This document shows, one piece after another, positions 15,808-27,141 of a DNA stretch of 64,000 nt. This DNA comes from Streptococcus sp. 29892 (GTDB lineage: Bacteria; Bacillota; Bacilli; Lactobacillales; Streptococcaceae): the NCBI RefSeq assembly GCF_032594935.1, contig NZ_CP118734.1, positions 338,001 to 402,000 of the forward strand. The letters are read 5' to 3'. The stretch's first letter is position 1. Every line of letters begins with the position of its first letter. Both the position numbers and the translations under genes were made by a program. The notes under the pieces are model-generated. The model saw nothing but the letters and a program-made list of their open reading frames with translations. It was not told where the DNA came from and searched no databases.

Positions 15808-18800
15808 ATGCGTAAGGCAAAGAAAAAATCATTTGACTGGTATGGAATGAGACAACATTTCTCGATTCGTAAATACCACTTTGGAGCAGCTAGCGTATTG
15901 CTTGGTATGTCCTTGGCACTCGGTGCAGGCGGACAAGCAGTAAAAGCGGAAGAAACAGTTGCTTCATCAGAAGCGTTAGCTTCTACGACAGCGACATCTT
16001 CAACACAGGCTAGTTCAGAAGTTGTGCTAGCTACAAGTGTTGAGACAGCAGCTACAGAAACAGTAGCATCAACGACACCAGCAGCTACAACAACAGAAGT
16101 AGCCGCTACAGAACGTACAGCAACTATCAACTATATCGTTCAGTACCTTCTTGAAGATGGTACTCTTGTTGATGCAGTTGTGAAGACAACAACAGTTACT
16201 ACAACAGATGCAACTGCTAAAACAACAGTTGAAGTAGTAGCAGAACTACCAGAAGGCTATGAATTGGCTGAAGGTCAAGTAGAAACAACTTTACAAGAAG
16301 TAACAGAAGGTGCTGAAAACCTTGTTACTATCAAACTTGTTAAGAAGGCTGAAGTAGCTGCAATTACACCAGCAGCAACTACGACAACAACAGAAACAGC
16401 AGCACCAGCAGCGACAACTCCTGTAACAGTAGAGGAAGCTAAAGTTGTCCTTGAGCAAAACATCTCTGAGGCTGTTGTTTTGTCAGACGAAGCTAACCGA
16501 CTTTATACTGCTGCACCAGAAGGCAATGAGTCTTTAAAAACAGCTGCAGATGCAACGAAATTGGCTGCAACAGATGCAACTGCAGTTTTGAAAGACTCAG
16601 TAGCAACTCTTGAGCAAGTGAATGCTCAAATCAATGCAGTTCGTACAAATGTGGAAGCTCTTGCTTTGGAATTGCGGAAATTCTTGGGAACTGAAGATAT
16701 CCAGGTCTTGCTTGCAGAGACTTCTACTAACCTAAAAAATGTGGGTGATGCGGAAGGTATCCTTATCGAAACAGGTACAACTGCAACTCCAGATATGTCC
16801 GATCCAAATGGTGCAGCTGTAACATCAAAAGTTAGTGGGTCCCTTAAAGCTACTGAAGTTGCAGATTATTTGACAATTCAATATACACCTGTTGCATACT
16901 TTGATGCTGTTGCGCCTGTCTATACACCTTTCAAAGAAAACGGTGGGCAGTCAACTGGTGGTGCGTACTTCCGTACATCTGTTAACCCAACCAATCTTTA
17001 CGGCAAGCTCTTAGTAGAGTTGGTTGCAAACGACGGAACAGTTGTTGAAACTAAAGAAGTTGAGCCGAATACTGCTGTAGAATTTGATTACTTCAAGACT
17101 ACACATGGTGCAGGCTATCCATTTGTATATACCTATGACCCCGACTATGATTCGAAAGATATGTTCGGTGTTGTTCGTATTCAATGGGCTTACAACACAA
17201 TGAGTGCTGTCAGTCAAAAGTTAATCCGACCAACCACTAATACGACTGTCTACAAGACAGAGGATGGTCAACAACTAGCTACCTATACGGTGTTAACAAC
17301 ACCAGACTTGAATACAACACCGTCTGAAAAGAGAGAGTTTGCGGGTTATACTTACAAAGAAACGACAACAACAACATCTAACGTCGTTCTAGTTCCATCA
17401 GAGCCATACGTTGAAGTAACTCGTTTTGCTACAAGTGGTGTACAGTTCAAGACTATCGTTGAAGCTGTGGGTACAGATGGAACTATTAAGAAAACATACT
17501 ACATAGCAGATCCGAACTACACAGGTACACAGAGTTTTACAGATACTAATCTAGATGGATTCCTACCAATCTTGGTAACAGATGACATGCCAGTTGGTAC
17601 AGTGAATACAAACTTGAAGCTTCTTCCTTCTCTACTAACATCTGGCTATGAAGTTTATCGTGTAGATGCTTCAACAGAGAAGATTTATCCAGACAAAGAA
17701 GGGGATAAGCAACCAACTCCAGTTCGTGGTACTTTGATTACAGATCCAGCAGAGCTTGATTTCAGTACCTTGACTTCAACAAGCCAGTGGTTCCATATCA
17801 AATTTAACGAGAAACAAGATGGTACACTAGCATTTGCTCGTCTTCGCCCAGCAGACTTAGGTAACGCATCGCGAATAACCTTTGAATATGATACTCGTAA
17901 GAATGATGGTTCGACGGTTGATACGAGTGGGTGGGGAGGTGATCAAGATCTTGGTGTACGTCCAAAGTCTTGGAATGGGATTCACCATACTATCAGTTTG
18001 AATAACAATGCCCAAACTGTTTCTGAAACAACTCACATTTATACACCAGTTCCACAGGAAGCCATCATCCGCTACCAAGTTGAAGGTGCGACAGACTTCT
18101 TGGAAGATTCAGGTACTTTGACAGGTAACCCAGGTACAGACATCACTTACTCAACAGAAGCTACCATTAACAAGTATAAGAAATTGGGTTATGAGCTTGT
18201 ATCTGACAACTTCACAACAGAGGCTGGTCAAGACTACGACTATGATTCAGATAAGTTGCAAGAATTCCTTGTTGTTATTAAGCCACGTGTTGTTGATGTT
18301 CCTAAGACTGTTGTACCAGGTGCCCCAGTAGATCCAACAGATCCAAACTCGCCAGTATGGCCTGCAGGTGTAGATAATCTAACCCTTACTGAAGAAGTAA
18401 CCAGAACTATTACTTATGTGGATGAGGCTGGTAAGGAAGTGGCAACTACCTTCACGGATAAAGTAACCTTCACCCGTACGGCTAAAGTCAATTTGGTAAC
18501 AGGTGAGATTACTTATAGTGATTGGACTGCGGATAAAGCAGACAATGTTCTTGACGGGAACAAATTGCCGGAAGTACAAGGCTATACAGCTACAACTGCA
18601 ACTAAGGACGGTAAGGATGTAACACCTGACTCAACGACTGAATATGCACAAGTAACAGCAGAAACTGCTGATATTGTTGAAAAAGTTGTTTACGTGCAAG
18701 ATACGCAAACTGCTAAGATCACAATCTCAACTGTAGATGCAAACGGTGAAAACAAAACTGAATTTGCTACAGTTACAGAAACTGGTAAAGCAACGGAGCC

Positions 18801-21800
18801 AATCGCTACAAAAACCACAGAAGATGTTCTTCTTGAGTTGAAACGCGAAGGCTACGACGTTGAGACTAAGGTAGCCGATGACTTCCTCGATTCAGCGAAG
18901 ACGTTCGATAATGTGAAAGATGCAGCAGATCAACCATCTCAATCTTATGAAATCGTTGTAAAACCACGTATCGTTGATATTCCAAAAGATGTTGTTCCAG
19001 GTCAGCCAGTTGATCCAACAGATCCAAACTCACCAGTATGGCCTGCGGGTGTAGATAATCTGACCCTTACTGAAGAAGTAACTAGAACTATCACTTATGT
19101 GAATGAAGCGGGCGAAGAGGTAGCAACCACCTTCACGGATAAGGTAACCTTCACGCGTACGGCTCAAGTCAACTTGGTAACAGGTGACATTACGTATGGT
19201 GCTTGGACAGCAGATAATGCGGACAGTGTTCTTGATGGAAATGTCTTGCCAGAAGTGCCAGGTTATACAGCTACAACCGCCACTAAGGACGGTGCAGATG
19301 TAACACCTGAGTCAACAACAGTTTATGCGCAGGTTACTGCTGACAGTGCTGATATTGTTGAGAAAGTTGTGTACGTACAAGATACTCAAACTGCTAAGAT
19401 AACTATCTCTACAGTAGATGCCAACGGCGGGAACAAAACAGAGTATGCGACTGTGAATGAGACAGGTAAGCATACAGAACCAGTAGCGACGACCACTGTT
19501 GAAGAAAAACTTCTGGAGTTGAAACGCAAAGGATACGACGTTGAGACTAAGGTAACCGATACCTTCCTTGATTCAGCGAAGACATTCGATAATGTAAAAG
19601 ACGCCGCAGATCAACCATCTCAAGTCTATGAAATCGTTGTAAAAGAGCGTGTGGTTGACGTTCCAAAAGATGTTGTTCCAGGTCAGCCAGTTGATCCAAC
19701 AGATCCAAACTCACCAGTATGGCCTGCGGGTGTAGATAATTTGACCCTTACTGAAGAAGTAACTAGAACGATCACTTACGTGGATGAAGCAGGCAATGAA
19801 GTGGCAGCTACCTTCACTGAAAAGGTAACCTTCACGCGTACAGCCCAAGTCAACTTGGTAACTGGTGAGATTACTTATAGCGATTGGACTGCGGATAACG
19901 GCGATAATGTCCTTGCTGGAAATCCATTGCCAACAGTAGCAGATCACCAAGTATCAACTGCTACCAAAGACGGTGTTGCGGTCCTACCTGCTTCAACAAC
20001 AACTGATGTAACAGTAGCAGCAGATAGTGCTGATATCGTTGAGAAAGTTGTTTATGTTAAAGATAAAGGTTCAGTTACCATTCAGTACAAGGACACAGAT
20101 GGTAATGTCATTAAGGCACCTGTCATCGACGAAGATAACGTTGCCGTTGGTACTGAATATGACACGACTGACGAAGGGGATAAACCAACTGTTATCCCGA
20201 ATGCGGATGGTACCAAATATGTACTTGTTCCAAGCTTGACGGAAGGCGACGAAACAGGAACAGTTGTTAAAGATGGAACAACTGTTACTTATGTCTACCA
20301 AAAAGTAGCCAACTGGATCCCAGTTATTCCAGGTCTTCCTGAAAACGAGCGTCCAGTGCTCCCTTATCCGTTTGATCCAGAGAACCCAGAACAACCACTC
20401 ACACCAACACCAGATACAGTAATTCCTTATGTACCAGGATATGTACCAGTAGGTCCAGATGGTGAGACGCCATTGAAACCTGTGGATCCAAAAGACCCAA
20501 CTAAGGGATATGAACCACCAACACCAAGCACTCCAGGTGATAACACCTATATTCCATATGTGAAAGTGGAAAAAGGTTCAGTTCTTGTTGCGTTTGTGGA
20601 TGAAGCTGGAAGCCCAATTAAGTCCGTCGTGACAGATACTGACAATGCTGAAGTTGGTACTAGCTACGATACAACGGATCAAAAAGAAGATGTCATTAAG
20701 GCAAACGGCTTCACGTACTACTTCAAGGAAGTGAAAGCTGGTTCTGAAGAAACAGGTACTGTAGTAGAAGGCGTAACCACAGTAACATACGTCTATACGA
20801 AAGTAGCGAACTGGATTCCAGTAATCCCAGGTATACCTGAAGATGAACGTCCAGTGTTCCCTTATCCGTTTGATCCAACCAATCCGGATAAGCCAATTGA
20901 CCCAACAACACCAGGCACGGTGATTCCATACGTTCCAGGATATGTTCCAGTAGGTCCTGATGGTACGACGCCATTGACACCGGTTGATCCAGAAGATCCG
21001 TCTAAGGGTTATGTACCACCAACACCAAGCACACCAGGCGATAATACATATATTCCTTATGTGAAGGCTGGTTCGGTAGTTGTTAAGTATCAAGATACTA
21101 ACGGTAAGGAATTGATTGCACCTGTTGTAGATGAAAACAATGTGAAAGTTGGTACAGCCTACGATACGACTGATCAGAAGAAATCTGAAATTGTTGATGC
21201 TGAAGGCAACCGCTATGTCCTAGTTCCATCTAAGACAGTTGGTTCAGAGACTGGTGAAGTAACAGATGGTACAACAGAAGTTATCTATGTGTACCAAAAA
21301 GTAGCCAACTGGATTCCGCAAATCCCAGGTGTTCCAGAAAACGAACGTCCAGTAATTCCATACCCATTTGATCCAAACAATCCGGAAAAACCAATTACGC
21401 CAACACCGGGTACGGTGATTCCATATGTTCCAGGTTATGTGCCAGTAGGTCCAGATGGTAAGACTCCATTGACGCCGGTAGATCCAGAAGATCCATCTAA
21501 GGGCTATGTACCACCAACTCCAGATGAGACTGGCAAGGATACACCAATCCCTTATGAGAAGGCTGGTTCGGTTGTTGTTAAGTATAAAGATACTGACGGT
21601 AGAGAATTGCTTGCACCTGTAGTCGATGAGAACAATGTTAAAGTTGGTACTGCCTACGATACAACTGATCAGAAGAAATCTGAAATTGTTGATGCTAAAG
21701 GCAACCGCTATGTCCTCGTTCCATCTAAGACTGTTGGTTCAGAAACTGGTGAAGTGACAGATGGTACAACAGAAGTCATCTATGTGTATCAAAAAGTTGC

Positions 21801-23628
21801 CAACTGGATCCCACAAATTCCAGGTGTTCCAGAAAACGAACGTCCAGTAATTCCATACCCATTTGATCCAAACAATCCGGAAAAACCAATTACGCCAACA
21901 CCGGGTACGGTGATTCCATATGTTCCAGGATATGTTCCAGTAGGTCCTGATGGTACGACGCCATTGACACCGGTTGATCCAGAAGATCCGTCTAAGGGTT
22001 ATGTACCACCAACACCAAGCACACCAGGCGATAATACATATATTCCTTATGTGAAGGCTGGTTCGGTAGTTGTTAAGTATCAGGATACTAACGGTAAGGA
22101 ATTGATTGCACCTGTTGTAGATGAAAACAATGTGAAAGTTGGTACAGCCTACGATACGACTGATCAGAAGAAATCTGAAATTGTTGATGCTGAAGGCAAC
22201 CGCTATGTCCTAGTTCCATCTAAGACAGTTGGTTCAGAGACTGGTAAAGTGACTGATGGTACAACAGAGGTCATCTATGTGTACCAAAAAGTTGCCAACT
22301 GGATCCCACAAATTCCAGGTGTTCCAGAAAACGAACGTCCAGTAATTCCATACCCATTTGATCCAAACAATCCGGAAAAACCAATTACGCCAACACCGGG
22401 TACGGTGATTCCATATGTTCCAGGTTATGTGCCAGTAGGTCCAGATGGTAAGACTCCATTGACGCCGGTAGATCCAGAAGATCCATCTAAGGGCTATGTA
22501 CCACCAACTCCAGATGAGACTGGCAAGGATACACCAATCCCTTATGAGAAGGCTGGTTCGGTTGTTGTTAAGTATAAAGATACTGACGGTAGAGAATTGC
22601 TTGCACCTGTAGTCGATGAGAACAATGTTAAAGTTGGTACTGCCTACGATACAACTGATCAGAAGAAATCTGAAATTGTTGATGCTAAAGGCAACCGCTA
22701 TGTCCTCGTTCCATCTAAGACTGTTGGTTCAGAAACTGGTGAAGTGACAGATGGTACAACAGAAGTCATCTATGTGTATCAAAAAGTTGCCAACTGGATC
22801 CCACAAATTCCTGCAACGCCAGAGAATCCAACTCCAGTTAATCCAGTAATCCCTTATCCATTCGATCCAACGAACCCAGATAAGCCAATCGATCCAACTA
22901 CACCTTACCCAGGTGGAGGAGTTCCATCAATCCCTCATGTACCAGGTTATGTTCCAGTTGATCCTAAGACTAACGAGCCATTGAAACCGGTTGACCCAAC
23001 GGATCCAAGCAAGGGTTACGTACCACCAACTCCAGACAAACCAGGTGTTGACACACCAATCCCTTACGTACCTGCAACACCAACTAAGAAAGTTGTTACC
23101 AACTACGTTGATGAAGAAACAGGTCTTCCAATTGCACCGCAAGAAGAAGGAACAACACCTAACAAGTCAATTCCGGGTTATAAGTATGTACGTACAGTTG
23201 TAGATGCAGATGGTAACACAACTCATATCTACCGTAAGAAACCAACGACGCCTGTAACACCAGTTGTACCAGGTGAGCCAGTAACACCGCCTGTAACACC
23301 AGTTGTACCAGGTGAGCCAGTAACACCGCCTGTGACACCGGTTGTACCAGGTGAGCCAGTAACACCGCCTGTGACACCAGTTGTACCAGGTGAGCCAGTA
23401 ACACCACCTGTAGCACCAGTTGTACCAGGTGAGCCAGTAGCGCCTGCAACACCAGTTGCACCTGCAGTACCTGCTAAACCAGCGGCACCAGCTACATCTG
23501 CTAAGTCAGGTGCGGCACAGTTGCCAAATACAGGTGAGTCAAGTACAGTAGCAGCTTCTGCCCTTGGTGTGGGTATGCTGGTTGCAGCACTTGCTTTGGC
23601 AGGTAAACGTCGTCGTAACGAAGACTAA
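15808..23628 (+). CDS. Giant LPxTG-anchored Mub/MucBP-type surface adhesin
   Basis: A 2606-residue cell-wall protein. Residues 1-47 are a YSIRK-type signal peptide ([18 protein letters not shown]; probable cleavage after VKA). Then come a Thr/Ser/Ala-rich stretch (about 50-110), a helical region (about 205-300) and a unique region (about 300-830). Three tandem 227-residue units begin near 837, 1064 and 1291 and resemble Mub B2-like domains ([30 protein letters not shown]). Six MucBP-like units start near 1421, 1590, 1755, 1920, 2085 and 2250, spaced by 165-169 residues and linked by proline-rich segments; a last one starts near 2425. A 13-residue Pro repeat ([10 protein letters not shown] core) occurs five times, then LPNTG at 2572, a hydrophobic segment and KRRR. 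Sortase A anchoring to the wall follows from this. Mucin or glycan binding is inferred from the families. Confidence 0.93.
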   Translation: MRKAKKKSFDWYGMRQHFSIRKYHFGAASVLLGMSLALGAGGQAVKAEETVASSEALASTTATSSTQASSEVVLATSVETAATETVASTTPAATTTEVAATERTATINYIVQYLLEDGTLVDAVVKTTTVTTTDATAKTTVEVVAELPEGYELAEGQVETTLQEVTEGAENLVTIKLVKKAEVAAITPAATTTTTETAAPAATTPVTVEEAKVVLEQNISEAVVLSDEANRLYTAAPEGNESLKTAADATKLAATDATAVLKDSVATLEQVNAQINAVRTNVEALALELRKFLGTEDIQVLLAETSTNLKNVGDAEGILIETGTTATPDMSDPNGAAVTSKVSGSLKATEVADYLTIQYTPVAYFDAVAPVYTPFKENGGQSTGGAYFRTSVNPTNLYGKLLVELVANDGTVVETKEVEPNTAVEFDYFKTTHGAGYPFVYTYDPDYDSKDMFGVVRIQWAYNTMSAVSQKLIRPTTNTTVYKTEDGQQLATYTVLTTPDLNTTPSEKREFAGYTYKETTTTTSNVVLVPSEPYVEVTRFATSGVQFKTIVEAVGTDGTIKKTYYIADPNYTGTQSFTDTNLDGFLPILVTDDMPVGTVNTNLKLLPSLLTSGYEVYRVDASTEKIYPDKEGDKQPTPVRGTLITDPAELDFSTLTSTSQWFHIKFNEKQDGTLAFARLRPADLGNASRITFEYDTRKNDGSTVDTSGWGGDQDLGVRPKSWNGIHHTISLNNNAQTVSETTHIYTPVPQEAIIRYQVEGATDFLEDSGTLTGNPGTDITYSTEATINKYKKLGYELVSDNFTTEAGQDYDYDSDKLQEFLVVIKPRVVDVPKTVVPGAPVDPTDPNSPVWPAGVDNLTLTEEVTRTITYVDEAGKEVATTFTDKVTFTRTAKVNLVTGEITYSDWTADKADNVLDGNKLPEVQGYTATTATKDGKDVTPDSTTEYAQVTAETADIVEKVVYVQDTQTAKITISTVDANGENKTEFATVTETGKATEPIATKTTEDVLLELKREGYDVETKVADDFLDSAKTFDNVKDAADQPSQSYEIVVKPRIVDIPKDVVPGQPVDPTDPNSPVWPAGVDNLTLTEEVTRTITYVNEAGEEVATTFTDKVTFTRTAQVNLVTGDITYGAWTADNADSVLDGNVLPEVPGYTATTATKDGADVTPESTTVYAQVTADSADIVEKVVYVQDTQTAKITISTVDANGGNKTEYATVNETGKHTEPVATTTVEEKLLELKRKGYDVETKVTDTFLDSAKTFDNVKDAADQPSQVYEIVVKERVVDVPKDVVPGQPVDPTDPNSPVWPAGVDNLTLTEEVTRTITYVDEAGNEVAATFTEKVTFTRTAQVNLVTGEITYSDWTADNGDNVLAGNPLPTVADHQVSTATKDGVAVLPASTTTDVTVAADSADIVEKVVYVKDKGSVTIQYKDTDGNVIKAPVIDEDNVAVGTEYDTTDEGDKPTVIPNADGTKYVLVPSLTEGDETGTVVKDGTTVTYVYQKVANWIPVIPGLPENERPVLPYPFDPENPEQPLTPTPDTVIPYVPGYVPVGPDGETPLKPVDPKDPTKGYEPPTPSTPGDNTYIPYVKVEKGSVLVAFVDEAGSPIKSVVTDTDNAEVGTSYDTTDQKEDVIKANGFTYYFKEVKAGSEETGTVVEGVTTVTYVYTKVANWIPVIPGIPEDERPVFPYPFDPTNPDKPIDPTTPGTVIPYVPGYVPVGPDGTTPLTPVDPEDPSKGYVPPTPSTPGDNTYIPYVKAGSVVVKYQDTNGKELIAPVVDENNVKVGTAYDTTDQKKSEIVDAEGNRYVLVPSKTVGSETGEVTDGTTEVIYVYQKVANWIPQIPGVPENERPVIPYPFDPNNPEKPITPTPGTVIPYVPGYVPVGPDGKTPLTPVDPEDPSKGYVPPTPDETGKDTPIPYEKAGSVVVKYKDTDGRELLAPVVDENNVKVGTAYDTTDQKKSEIVDAKGNRYVLVPSKTVGSETGEVTDGTTEVIYVYQKVANWIPQIPGVPENERPVIPYPFDPNNPEKPITPTPGTVIPYVPGYVPVGPDGTTPLTPVDPEDPSKGYVPPTPSTPGDNTYIPYVKAGSVVVKYQDTNGKELIAPVVDENNVKVGTAYDTTDQKKSEIVDAEGNRYVLVPSKTVGSETGKVTDGTTEVIYVYQKVANWIPQIPGVPENERPVIPYPFDPNNPEKPITPTPGTVIPYVPGYVPVGPDGKTPLTPVDPEDPSKGYVPPTPDETGKDTPIPYEKAGSVVVKYKDTDGRELLAPVVDENNVKVGTAYDTTDQKKSEIVDAKGNRYVLVPSKTVGSETGEVTDGTTEVIYVYQKVANWIPQIPATPENPTPVNPVIPYPFDPTNPDKPIDPTTPYPGGGVPSIPHVPGYVPVDPKTNEPLKPVDPTDPSKGYVPPTPDKPGVDTPIPYVPATPTKKVVTNYVDEETGLPIAPQEEGTTPNKSIPGYKYVRTVVDADGNTTHIYRKKPTTPVTPVVPGEPVTPPVTPVVPGEPVTPPVTPVVPGEPVTPPVTPVVPGEPVTPPVAPVVPGEPVAPATPVAPAVPAKPAAPATSAKSGAAQLPNTGESSTVAASALGVGMLVAALALAGKRRRNED
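18316..20067 (+). repeat. Tandem 681 bp coding repeats (Mub B2-like units)
   Basis: Two full units and a truncated third, starting at 18316, 18997 and 19678, exactly 681 bp apart, each opening with CCAGGT and encoding [19 protein letters not shown]. Substitutions are scattered, so this is an older duplication than the MucBP repeats. Confidence 0.9.
20068..22820 (+). repeat. Tandem 495 bp coding repeats (MucBP-like units) with a 990 bp higher-order duplication
   Basis: Units start at 20068, 20575, 21070, 21565, 22060 and 22555. The last four are exactly 495 bp apart and alternate between two versions, so that about 20940-21820 recurs nearly unchanged at 21930-22810, 990 bp downstream. Confidence 0.92.
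23256..23455 (+). repeat. 39 bp proline-rich coding repeats
   Basis: Five copies of a 13-codon unit containing GTACCAGGTGAGCCAGTA, spaced 39 bp, in the wall-spanning part of the adhesin just before the LPNTG anchor. Copies differ by only a few silent or Thr/Ala changes. Confidence 0.9.
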
Positions 23629-23679
23629 TTCAGATTTTTTCAAGAGGAATCTTTCTTGATAAAAAGAATATGAATGAAA

Positions 23680-23709
23680 TAAGCAAGGGTTTAGGCCCTT
23701 GCTTTTTTC
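23680..23709 (+). terminator. Terminator after the surface protein gene
   Basis: The stem AAGCAAGGG / CCCTTGCTT with a six-base loop is followed by six T. Confidence 0.85.
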
Positions 23710-23721
23710 CGTGGTTTTAAA

Positions 23722-23756
23722 TATAAAAAAACAACCATCCTAGGAGATGGTTGTTA
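23722..23756 (-). terminator. Terminator of the yidC transcript
   Basis: The stem AACAACCATC / GATGGTTGTT, read on the minus strand, is followed by a run of seven T, just after the yidC stop codon. Confidence 0.8.
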
Positions 23757-23760
23757 TTGT

Positions 23761-24678
23761 TTATCTAGACCGTTGTTTGCCAGCATTACGATTGGTTTTC
23801 TTAGAAGCTTTTTCTTCAATGATGGCAGATGCTTTTGGAGTAACATCTTTTACTGTAGATTTGTAAGGTTTTGGCGGGTTGTTCTTAAATTCTTCCTCTA
23901 CCTTAGCGCGAACTTTTGGCTTGAGGATGAAGTTGGTCAAGGCTTGTTGGACAAGTCCGATCATACCACCGACTACCCAGTAAAGAGTGACACCTGCTGG
24001 TGAAGTCCAGGAGAAGATGACAATCATGATTGGGTTCATATAGGCTACAGTTTGCATTTGCTTTTTCTGCTCTTCATCCATCCCCACCTGCATCAGCATG
24101 GATTGGGCATAGTAGAGGATACCAGCTACAGCAGTTAGGATCATACTTGGTTGACCAAGTGAGATTCCCATGAATTCAGCTGTAGAAATACCAGGTGTGT
24201 GACGGGCTGCGTAGAAGAGGGCAGTGAAGAATGGCATTTGGATGAGCAGTGGAAGACAGCCCATACCGCCAAATACACTTACTCCATACTGCTTTTGAGC
24301 CGCAAAGAATTCTTGCTGGGCAGCTAATTGTTCCTCTTGAGAGCTTGCATTTTTCATGCGCTCTTGGATAGGACCCAAGATTGGCTTGAGGTAGTTCATC
24401 TTTTCCGATTGGTAGGTTGCTTTCCAAGACTGATAGATACCGAGTGGCATAATCACGAAGCGAACGATGAGGGTTACCACGATAATGGCAAGACCAAAAC
24501 CAAGTCCTTGGTTTTCAGCAAAGAAGGTAATCAGGTTTCCCATTGGTTCTACCAGATAGTTATAAACCCAGCCTTCACCGGTTGGAACACCTTTTTTATC
24601 AGTTTTGACACATCCAGCCAAAAATACAAGGCTGGCAAGAGCCATGCTGGCTAAGAGTAGACGTTTATTCTTTTTCAA
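23761..24678 (-). CDS. yidC: Membrane protein insertase YidC (probably the YidC2 paralog)
   Basis: YidC/Oxa1/Alb3 insertase that inserts and folds membrane proteins with or without SecYEG. The 305 residues begin with a lipoprotein signal (LVFLAGC, lipidated at Cys), have five hydrophobic segments, and carry the conserved hydrophilic-groove Arg in VTLIVRFVIMPLGI. The C-terminal tail is strongly basic (KASKKTNRNAGKQRSR), which in streptococci distinguishes the ribosome-binding YidC2 from YidC1; rnpA is not adjacent, which also argues against YidC1. The acylphosphatase gene lies just upstream on the same strand. Paralog assignment is inference. Confidence 0.93.
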   Translation of the reverse strand: MKKNKRLLLASMALASLVFLAGCVKTDKKGVPTGEGWVYNYLVEPMGNLITFFAENQGLGFGLAIIVVTLIVRFVIMPLGIYQSWKATYQSEKMNYLKPILGPIQERMKNASSQEEQLAAQQEFFAAQKQYGVSVFGGMGCLPLLIQMPFFTALFYAARHTPGISTAEFMGISLGQPSMILTAVAGILYYAQSMLMQVGMDEEQKKQMQTVAYMNPIMIVIFSWTSPAGVTLYWVVGGMIGLVQQALTNFILKPKVRAKVEEEFKNNPPKPYKSTVKDVTPKASAIIEEKASKKTNRNAGKQRSR

Positions 24679-24742
24679 ATTGCTACATTCCTTTTTACAT
24701 GATACATTCTATTTTACTGTTTTTACGGTCAATTTTCAAGTT

Positions 24743-25024
24743 TTATCTATGACTGACCTGAAAATCATGGTAGTCGTCAAAGTTAGCAAGTGTCACATCC
24801 AGATAGCTAACCTTTGCCATGCGAGAGGGGCCTTTTCGGATTTCATGGATAAAATGGCTGAGCTTCTCAGCGTTTTCGGACTGAGCCAAGATGGTCACTG
24901 TTCCATCATCATTGTTCCAGACCCTGCCGTAAATATCACCAATTTCTACTGCTAAAAATTGGACAGCCCAACGAAAACCAACTCCTTGCACCCGACCAGA
25001 TGCAATCATTTTAACCTTTCTCAT
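24743..25024 (-). CDS. acyP: Acylphosphatase
   Basis: A small 93-residue enzyme that hydrolyses acyl phosphates. The phosphate-binding loop GRVQGVGFR near the N-terminus and the following Asn region (GRVWNNDDGTVTILAQ) are diagnostic. The frame is open 36 codons further upstream, but I place the start at 25024 (MRKVKMIASG) because AAAGGAG lies seven bases before it. It is transcribed towards yidC and divergently from the RNA methyltransferase gene. Confidence 0.93.
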   Translation of the reverse strand: MRKVKMIASGRVQGVGFRWAVQFLAVEIGDIYGRVWNNDDGTVTILAQSENAEKLSHFIHEIRKGPSRMAKVSYLDVTLANFDDYHDFQVSHR

Positions 25025-25094
25025 AAGCTTCTCCTTTTGACAAGAACTTAACTTTATTATATCATTGTTGGGTAAGAAAGAAAATGAGGAAACT

Positions 25095-25835
25095 ATGGAA
25101 ATTATCCGGTCAAAATCCAATAATCTGGTCAAACAAATTAAGAAATTACAACAGAAAAAATACCGTACTTCATCTTACTTGATTGAAGGCTGGCATTTAT
25201 TAGAAGAAGCAGTCAAGGCTGGAGCGACTATTCAACATATTTTGGTGGTGGAAGAGCATGTGGGCAGGGTTGCTCATATGGAGCAAGTGACAGTGGTCAG
25301 CCCAGAAATCATGCAAGATTTGACTGATTCTAAGTCACCGCAAGGGGTTCTTGCCCAACTTGCTCTACCTAGTCAGGCTTTGCCTGAGCGGCTGGAGGGT
25401 AGGTTTCTAGTCTTGGAAGATGTGCAAGATCCGGGGAATGTCGGTACCATCATACGTACGGCTGATGCGGCTGGTTTTGATGGCGTATTTTTGACAGATA
25501 AGTCGGCTGATATTTACAATATGAAGGTCCTTCGTTCTATGCAGGGAAGTCATTTTCATCTACCTATTTATCGCTTGCCAATTGAGGATGTTTTCTCTAC
25601 TTTAAAAAATAATCAGGTGGAAATATTAGCGACAACCTTGTCCAGTAGGTCTGTGGACTACAGGGAGATTTCGCCAGGAGCTTGCTTTGCACTTGTTATG
25701 GGCAATGAAGGTCAGGGCATTTCTGATTTTGTGTCCGCAGAGGCAGATCAATTGGTTCATATTACCATGCCTGGTCAGGCAGAGAGTTTGAATGTGGCTA
25801 TTGCAGCTGGTATTTTAGTCTTTAGCTTTATTTAA
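25095..25835 (+). CDS. TrmH/SpoU family RNA methyltransferase
   Basis: A 246-residue SPOUT-class 2'-O-ribose methyltransferase of rRNA or tRNA. An N-terminal substrate-binding domain (SNNLVKQIKKLQQKKYR) precedes the knotted catalytic domain with motif 1 EDVQDPGNVGTIIRTADAAG, motif 2 FALVMGNEGQGIS and motif 3 ITMPGQAESLNVAIAAGIL, including the AdoMet-knot residues NEG and SLNV. The start is set at 25095 (MEIIRSKSN) after GAGGAAACT rather than 25065. The exact RNA target cannot be read from the sequence. Confidence 0.92.
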   Translation: MEIIRSKSNNLVKQIKKLQQKKYRTSSYLIEGWHLLEEAVKAGATIQHILVVEEHVGRVAHMEQVTVVSPEIMQDLTDSKSPQGVLAQLALPSQALPERLEGRFLVLEDVQDPGNVGTIIRTADAAGFDGVFLTDKSADIYNMKVLRSMQGSHFHLPIYRLPIEDVFSTLKNNQVEILATTLSSRSVDYREISPGACFALVMGNEGQGISDFVSAEADQLVHITMPGQAESLNVAIAAGILVFSFI

Positions 25836-25883
25836 GCCAAGAAGTCTAAACTGTGTTATAATAACAAAACGAGGTTTACATCT

Positions 25884-26366
25884 ATGGGTGCTTATAAAAA
25901 AGATAAAGAATATATGGCCTATGTCGGTCACTTGATTGACACTAAAAAGGTGCAAAAGTTAGCAGATATTCCCCACCACTACCATTCGACCCGCTTGGAA
26001 CATTCTATCAATGTTTCCTATACCAGTTACAAAATCGCTAAGAAATTTGGCTGGGATGCCAAGTCGACTGCACGAGGTGGTCTTCTGCATGATCTCTTCT
26101 TCTATGACTGGCGTGAAACTAAATTTAACAGGAGTCATGCCTGGGTCCATCCACGGATTGCCAAGCGCAATGCCCAGAAGTTGACCAAGCTCAACAAGGT
26201 GGAAGAAGATATTATTGTTAAGCATATGTTTGGTGCAACCTTGGCTCCGCCCCGTTATAAGGAATCATGGATTGTGACCTGTGTAGATAAATATTGGGCA
26301 GTTCGTGAGTTTACCCTGCCCCTGCAATATAAATGGAAAAATCGAAAGGTCCTGCGCTTTGAGTAG
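25884..26366 (+). CDS. HD domain phosphohydrolase
   Basis: A 160-residue protein with an HD-superfamily core: H40 in STRLEHSINVS and the HD pair at 69-70 in RGGLLHDLFFYDW, with a further conserved histidine in IVKHMFGAT. Such small proteins are metal-dependent phosphohydrolases of nucleotides or related compounds; the substrate is unknown. The start follows CGAGGTTTACATCT. It is 19 bp upstream of a BI-1 family gene and probably cotranscribed with it. Confidence 0.87.
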   Translation: MGAYKKDKEYMAYVGHLIDTKKVQKLADIPHHYHSTRLEHSINVSYTSYKIAKKFGWDAKSTARGGLLHDLFFYDWRETKFNRSHAWVHPRIAKRNAQKLTKLNKVEEDIIVKHMFGATLAPPRYKESWIVTCVDKYWAVREFTLPLQYKWKNRKVLRFE

Positions 26367-26385
26367 GATATAAAAGGAGAACTAT

Positions 26386-27087
26386 ATGAATAACGATTCA
26401 TTTATCATCAATCAGGTGGATAACACCGCTCTTAACCGTTTCTTTGGGAAGATTTATGCTGTAGTTGCTATGGGAATTGGCTTGTCAGCCCTTGTTTCCT
26501 TCCTAGCAGTTACTGTTTTCCAGCAGTTGCTCTATGCCTTGCTTAGTGCAGGTTCTATTGTCATGATGTTGGTCATGTTGGGACAAATTGCCTTGGTGGT
26601 TGCTGCTTCTACCATGGCTGCTAAAAATAGTCCAATGGCTCTACCAATGTTCTTGGCCTACTCGGTAACAAACGGCTTGACCATCAGCATGGTCTTGATG
26701 TTCTATACGACCGAAACAGTTGCCTTGGCCTTCCTATCTGCTGCTCTGATGTTTGCCATTATGGCAGTGATTGGTATGACGACCAAGAAAAACCTTTCAG
26801 GTATGGCTCAAGCCTTGCGTGCTGCCCTCTGGGGAATTATGATTGCCAGTGTCATCAACATCTTCCTTCGCAGTTCAGGTATCAGCTTTGCCATGTCTAT
26901 CGTTTCTGTCCTTGTGTTCTCAGGTTTGATTGCCTATGACAACCAACGTATCCGCGACGTTTTCGAGCAGACGGGTGGCAATGTCCAGAATGGTTGGGTA
27001 GTGTCTATGGCTCTTCAACTCTACCTTGACTTTGTTAACCTCTTCCTCAACTTGCTTCGCATTTTTGGAATGATGAATAGAGATTAG
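26386..27087 (+). CDS. Bax inhibitor-1/YccA family membrane protein
   Basis: A 233-residue integral membrane protein with about seven hydrophobic segments and the family C-terminal signature FSGLIAYDNQRIRDVF...ALQLYLDFVNLFLNLLRIFG (key piece YDNQ and LYLDFVNLF). Bacterial members act as pH-sensitive calcium leak channels or affect membrane-protein quality control; function here is not established. RBS AAAAGGAG is well placed. A strong terminator follows. Confidence 0.92.
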   Translation: MNNDSFIINQVDNTALNRFFGKIYAVVAMGIGLSALVSFLAVTVFQQLLYALLSAGSIVMMLVMLGQIALVVAASTMAAKNSPMALPMFLAYSVTNGLTISMVLMFYTTETVALAFLSAALMFAIMAVIGMTTKKNLSGMAQALRAALWGIMIASVINIFLRSSGISFAMSIVSVLVFSGLIAYDNQRIRDVFEQTGGNVQNGWVVSMALQLYLDFVNLFLNLLRIFGMMNRD

Positions 27088-27102
27088 TAGGATAGCAATG
27101 CT

Positions 27103-27139
27103 TAAAAACTCAGAAGTTTTTGGACTTCTGAGTTTTTTT
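27103..27139. terminator. Bidirectional terminator between the BI-1 gene and manA
   Basis: A 14 bp stem (AAAAACTCAGAAGT / ACTTCTGAGTTTTT) with a T-run to the right and an A-run to the left serves both converging genes. Confidence 0.85.
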
Positions 27140-27141
27140 GC

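Noticed and set aside
20578..21093. 171-codon minus-strand open frame rich in Trp and Ile inside the adhesin gene
   Set aside because: It arises from the biased codons of proline-rich repeats on the plus strand and recurs with them.
23256..23455. Possible CRISPR-like array
   Set aside because: The repeats are in-frame, encode a proline-rich stalk and have no unique spacers between them.
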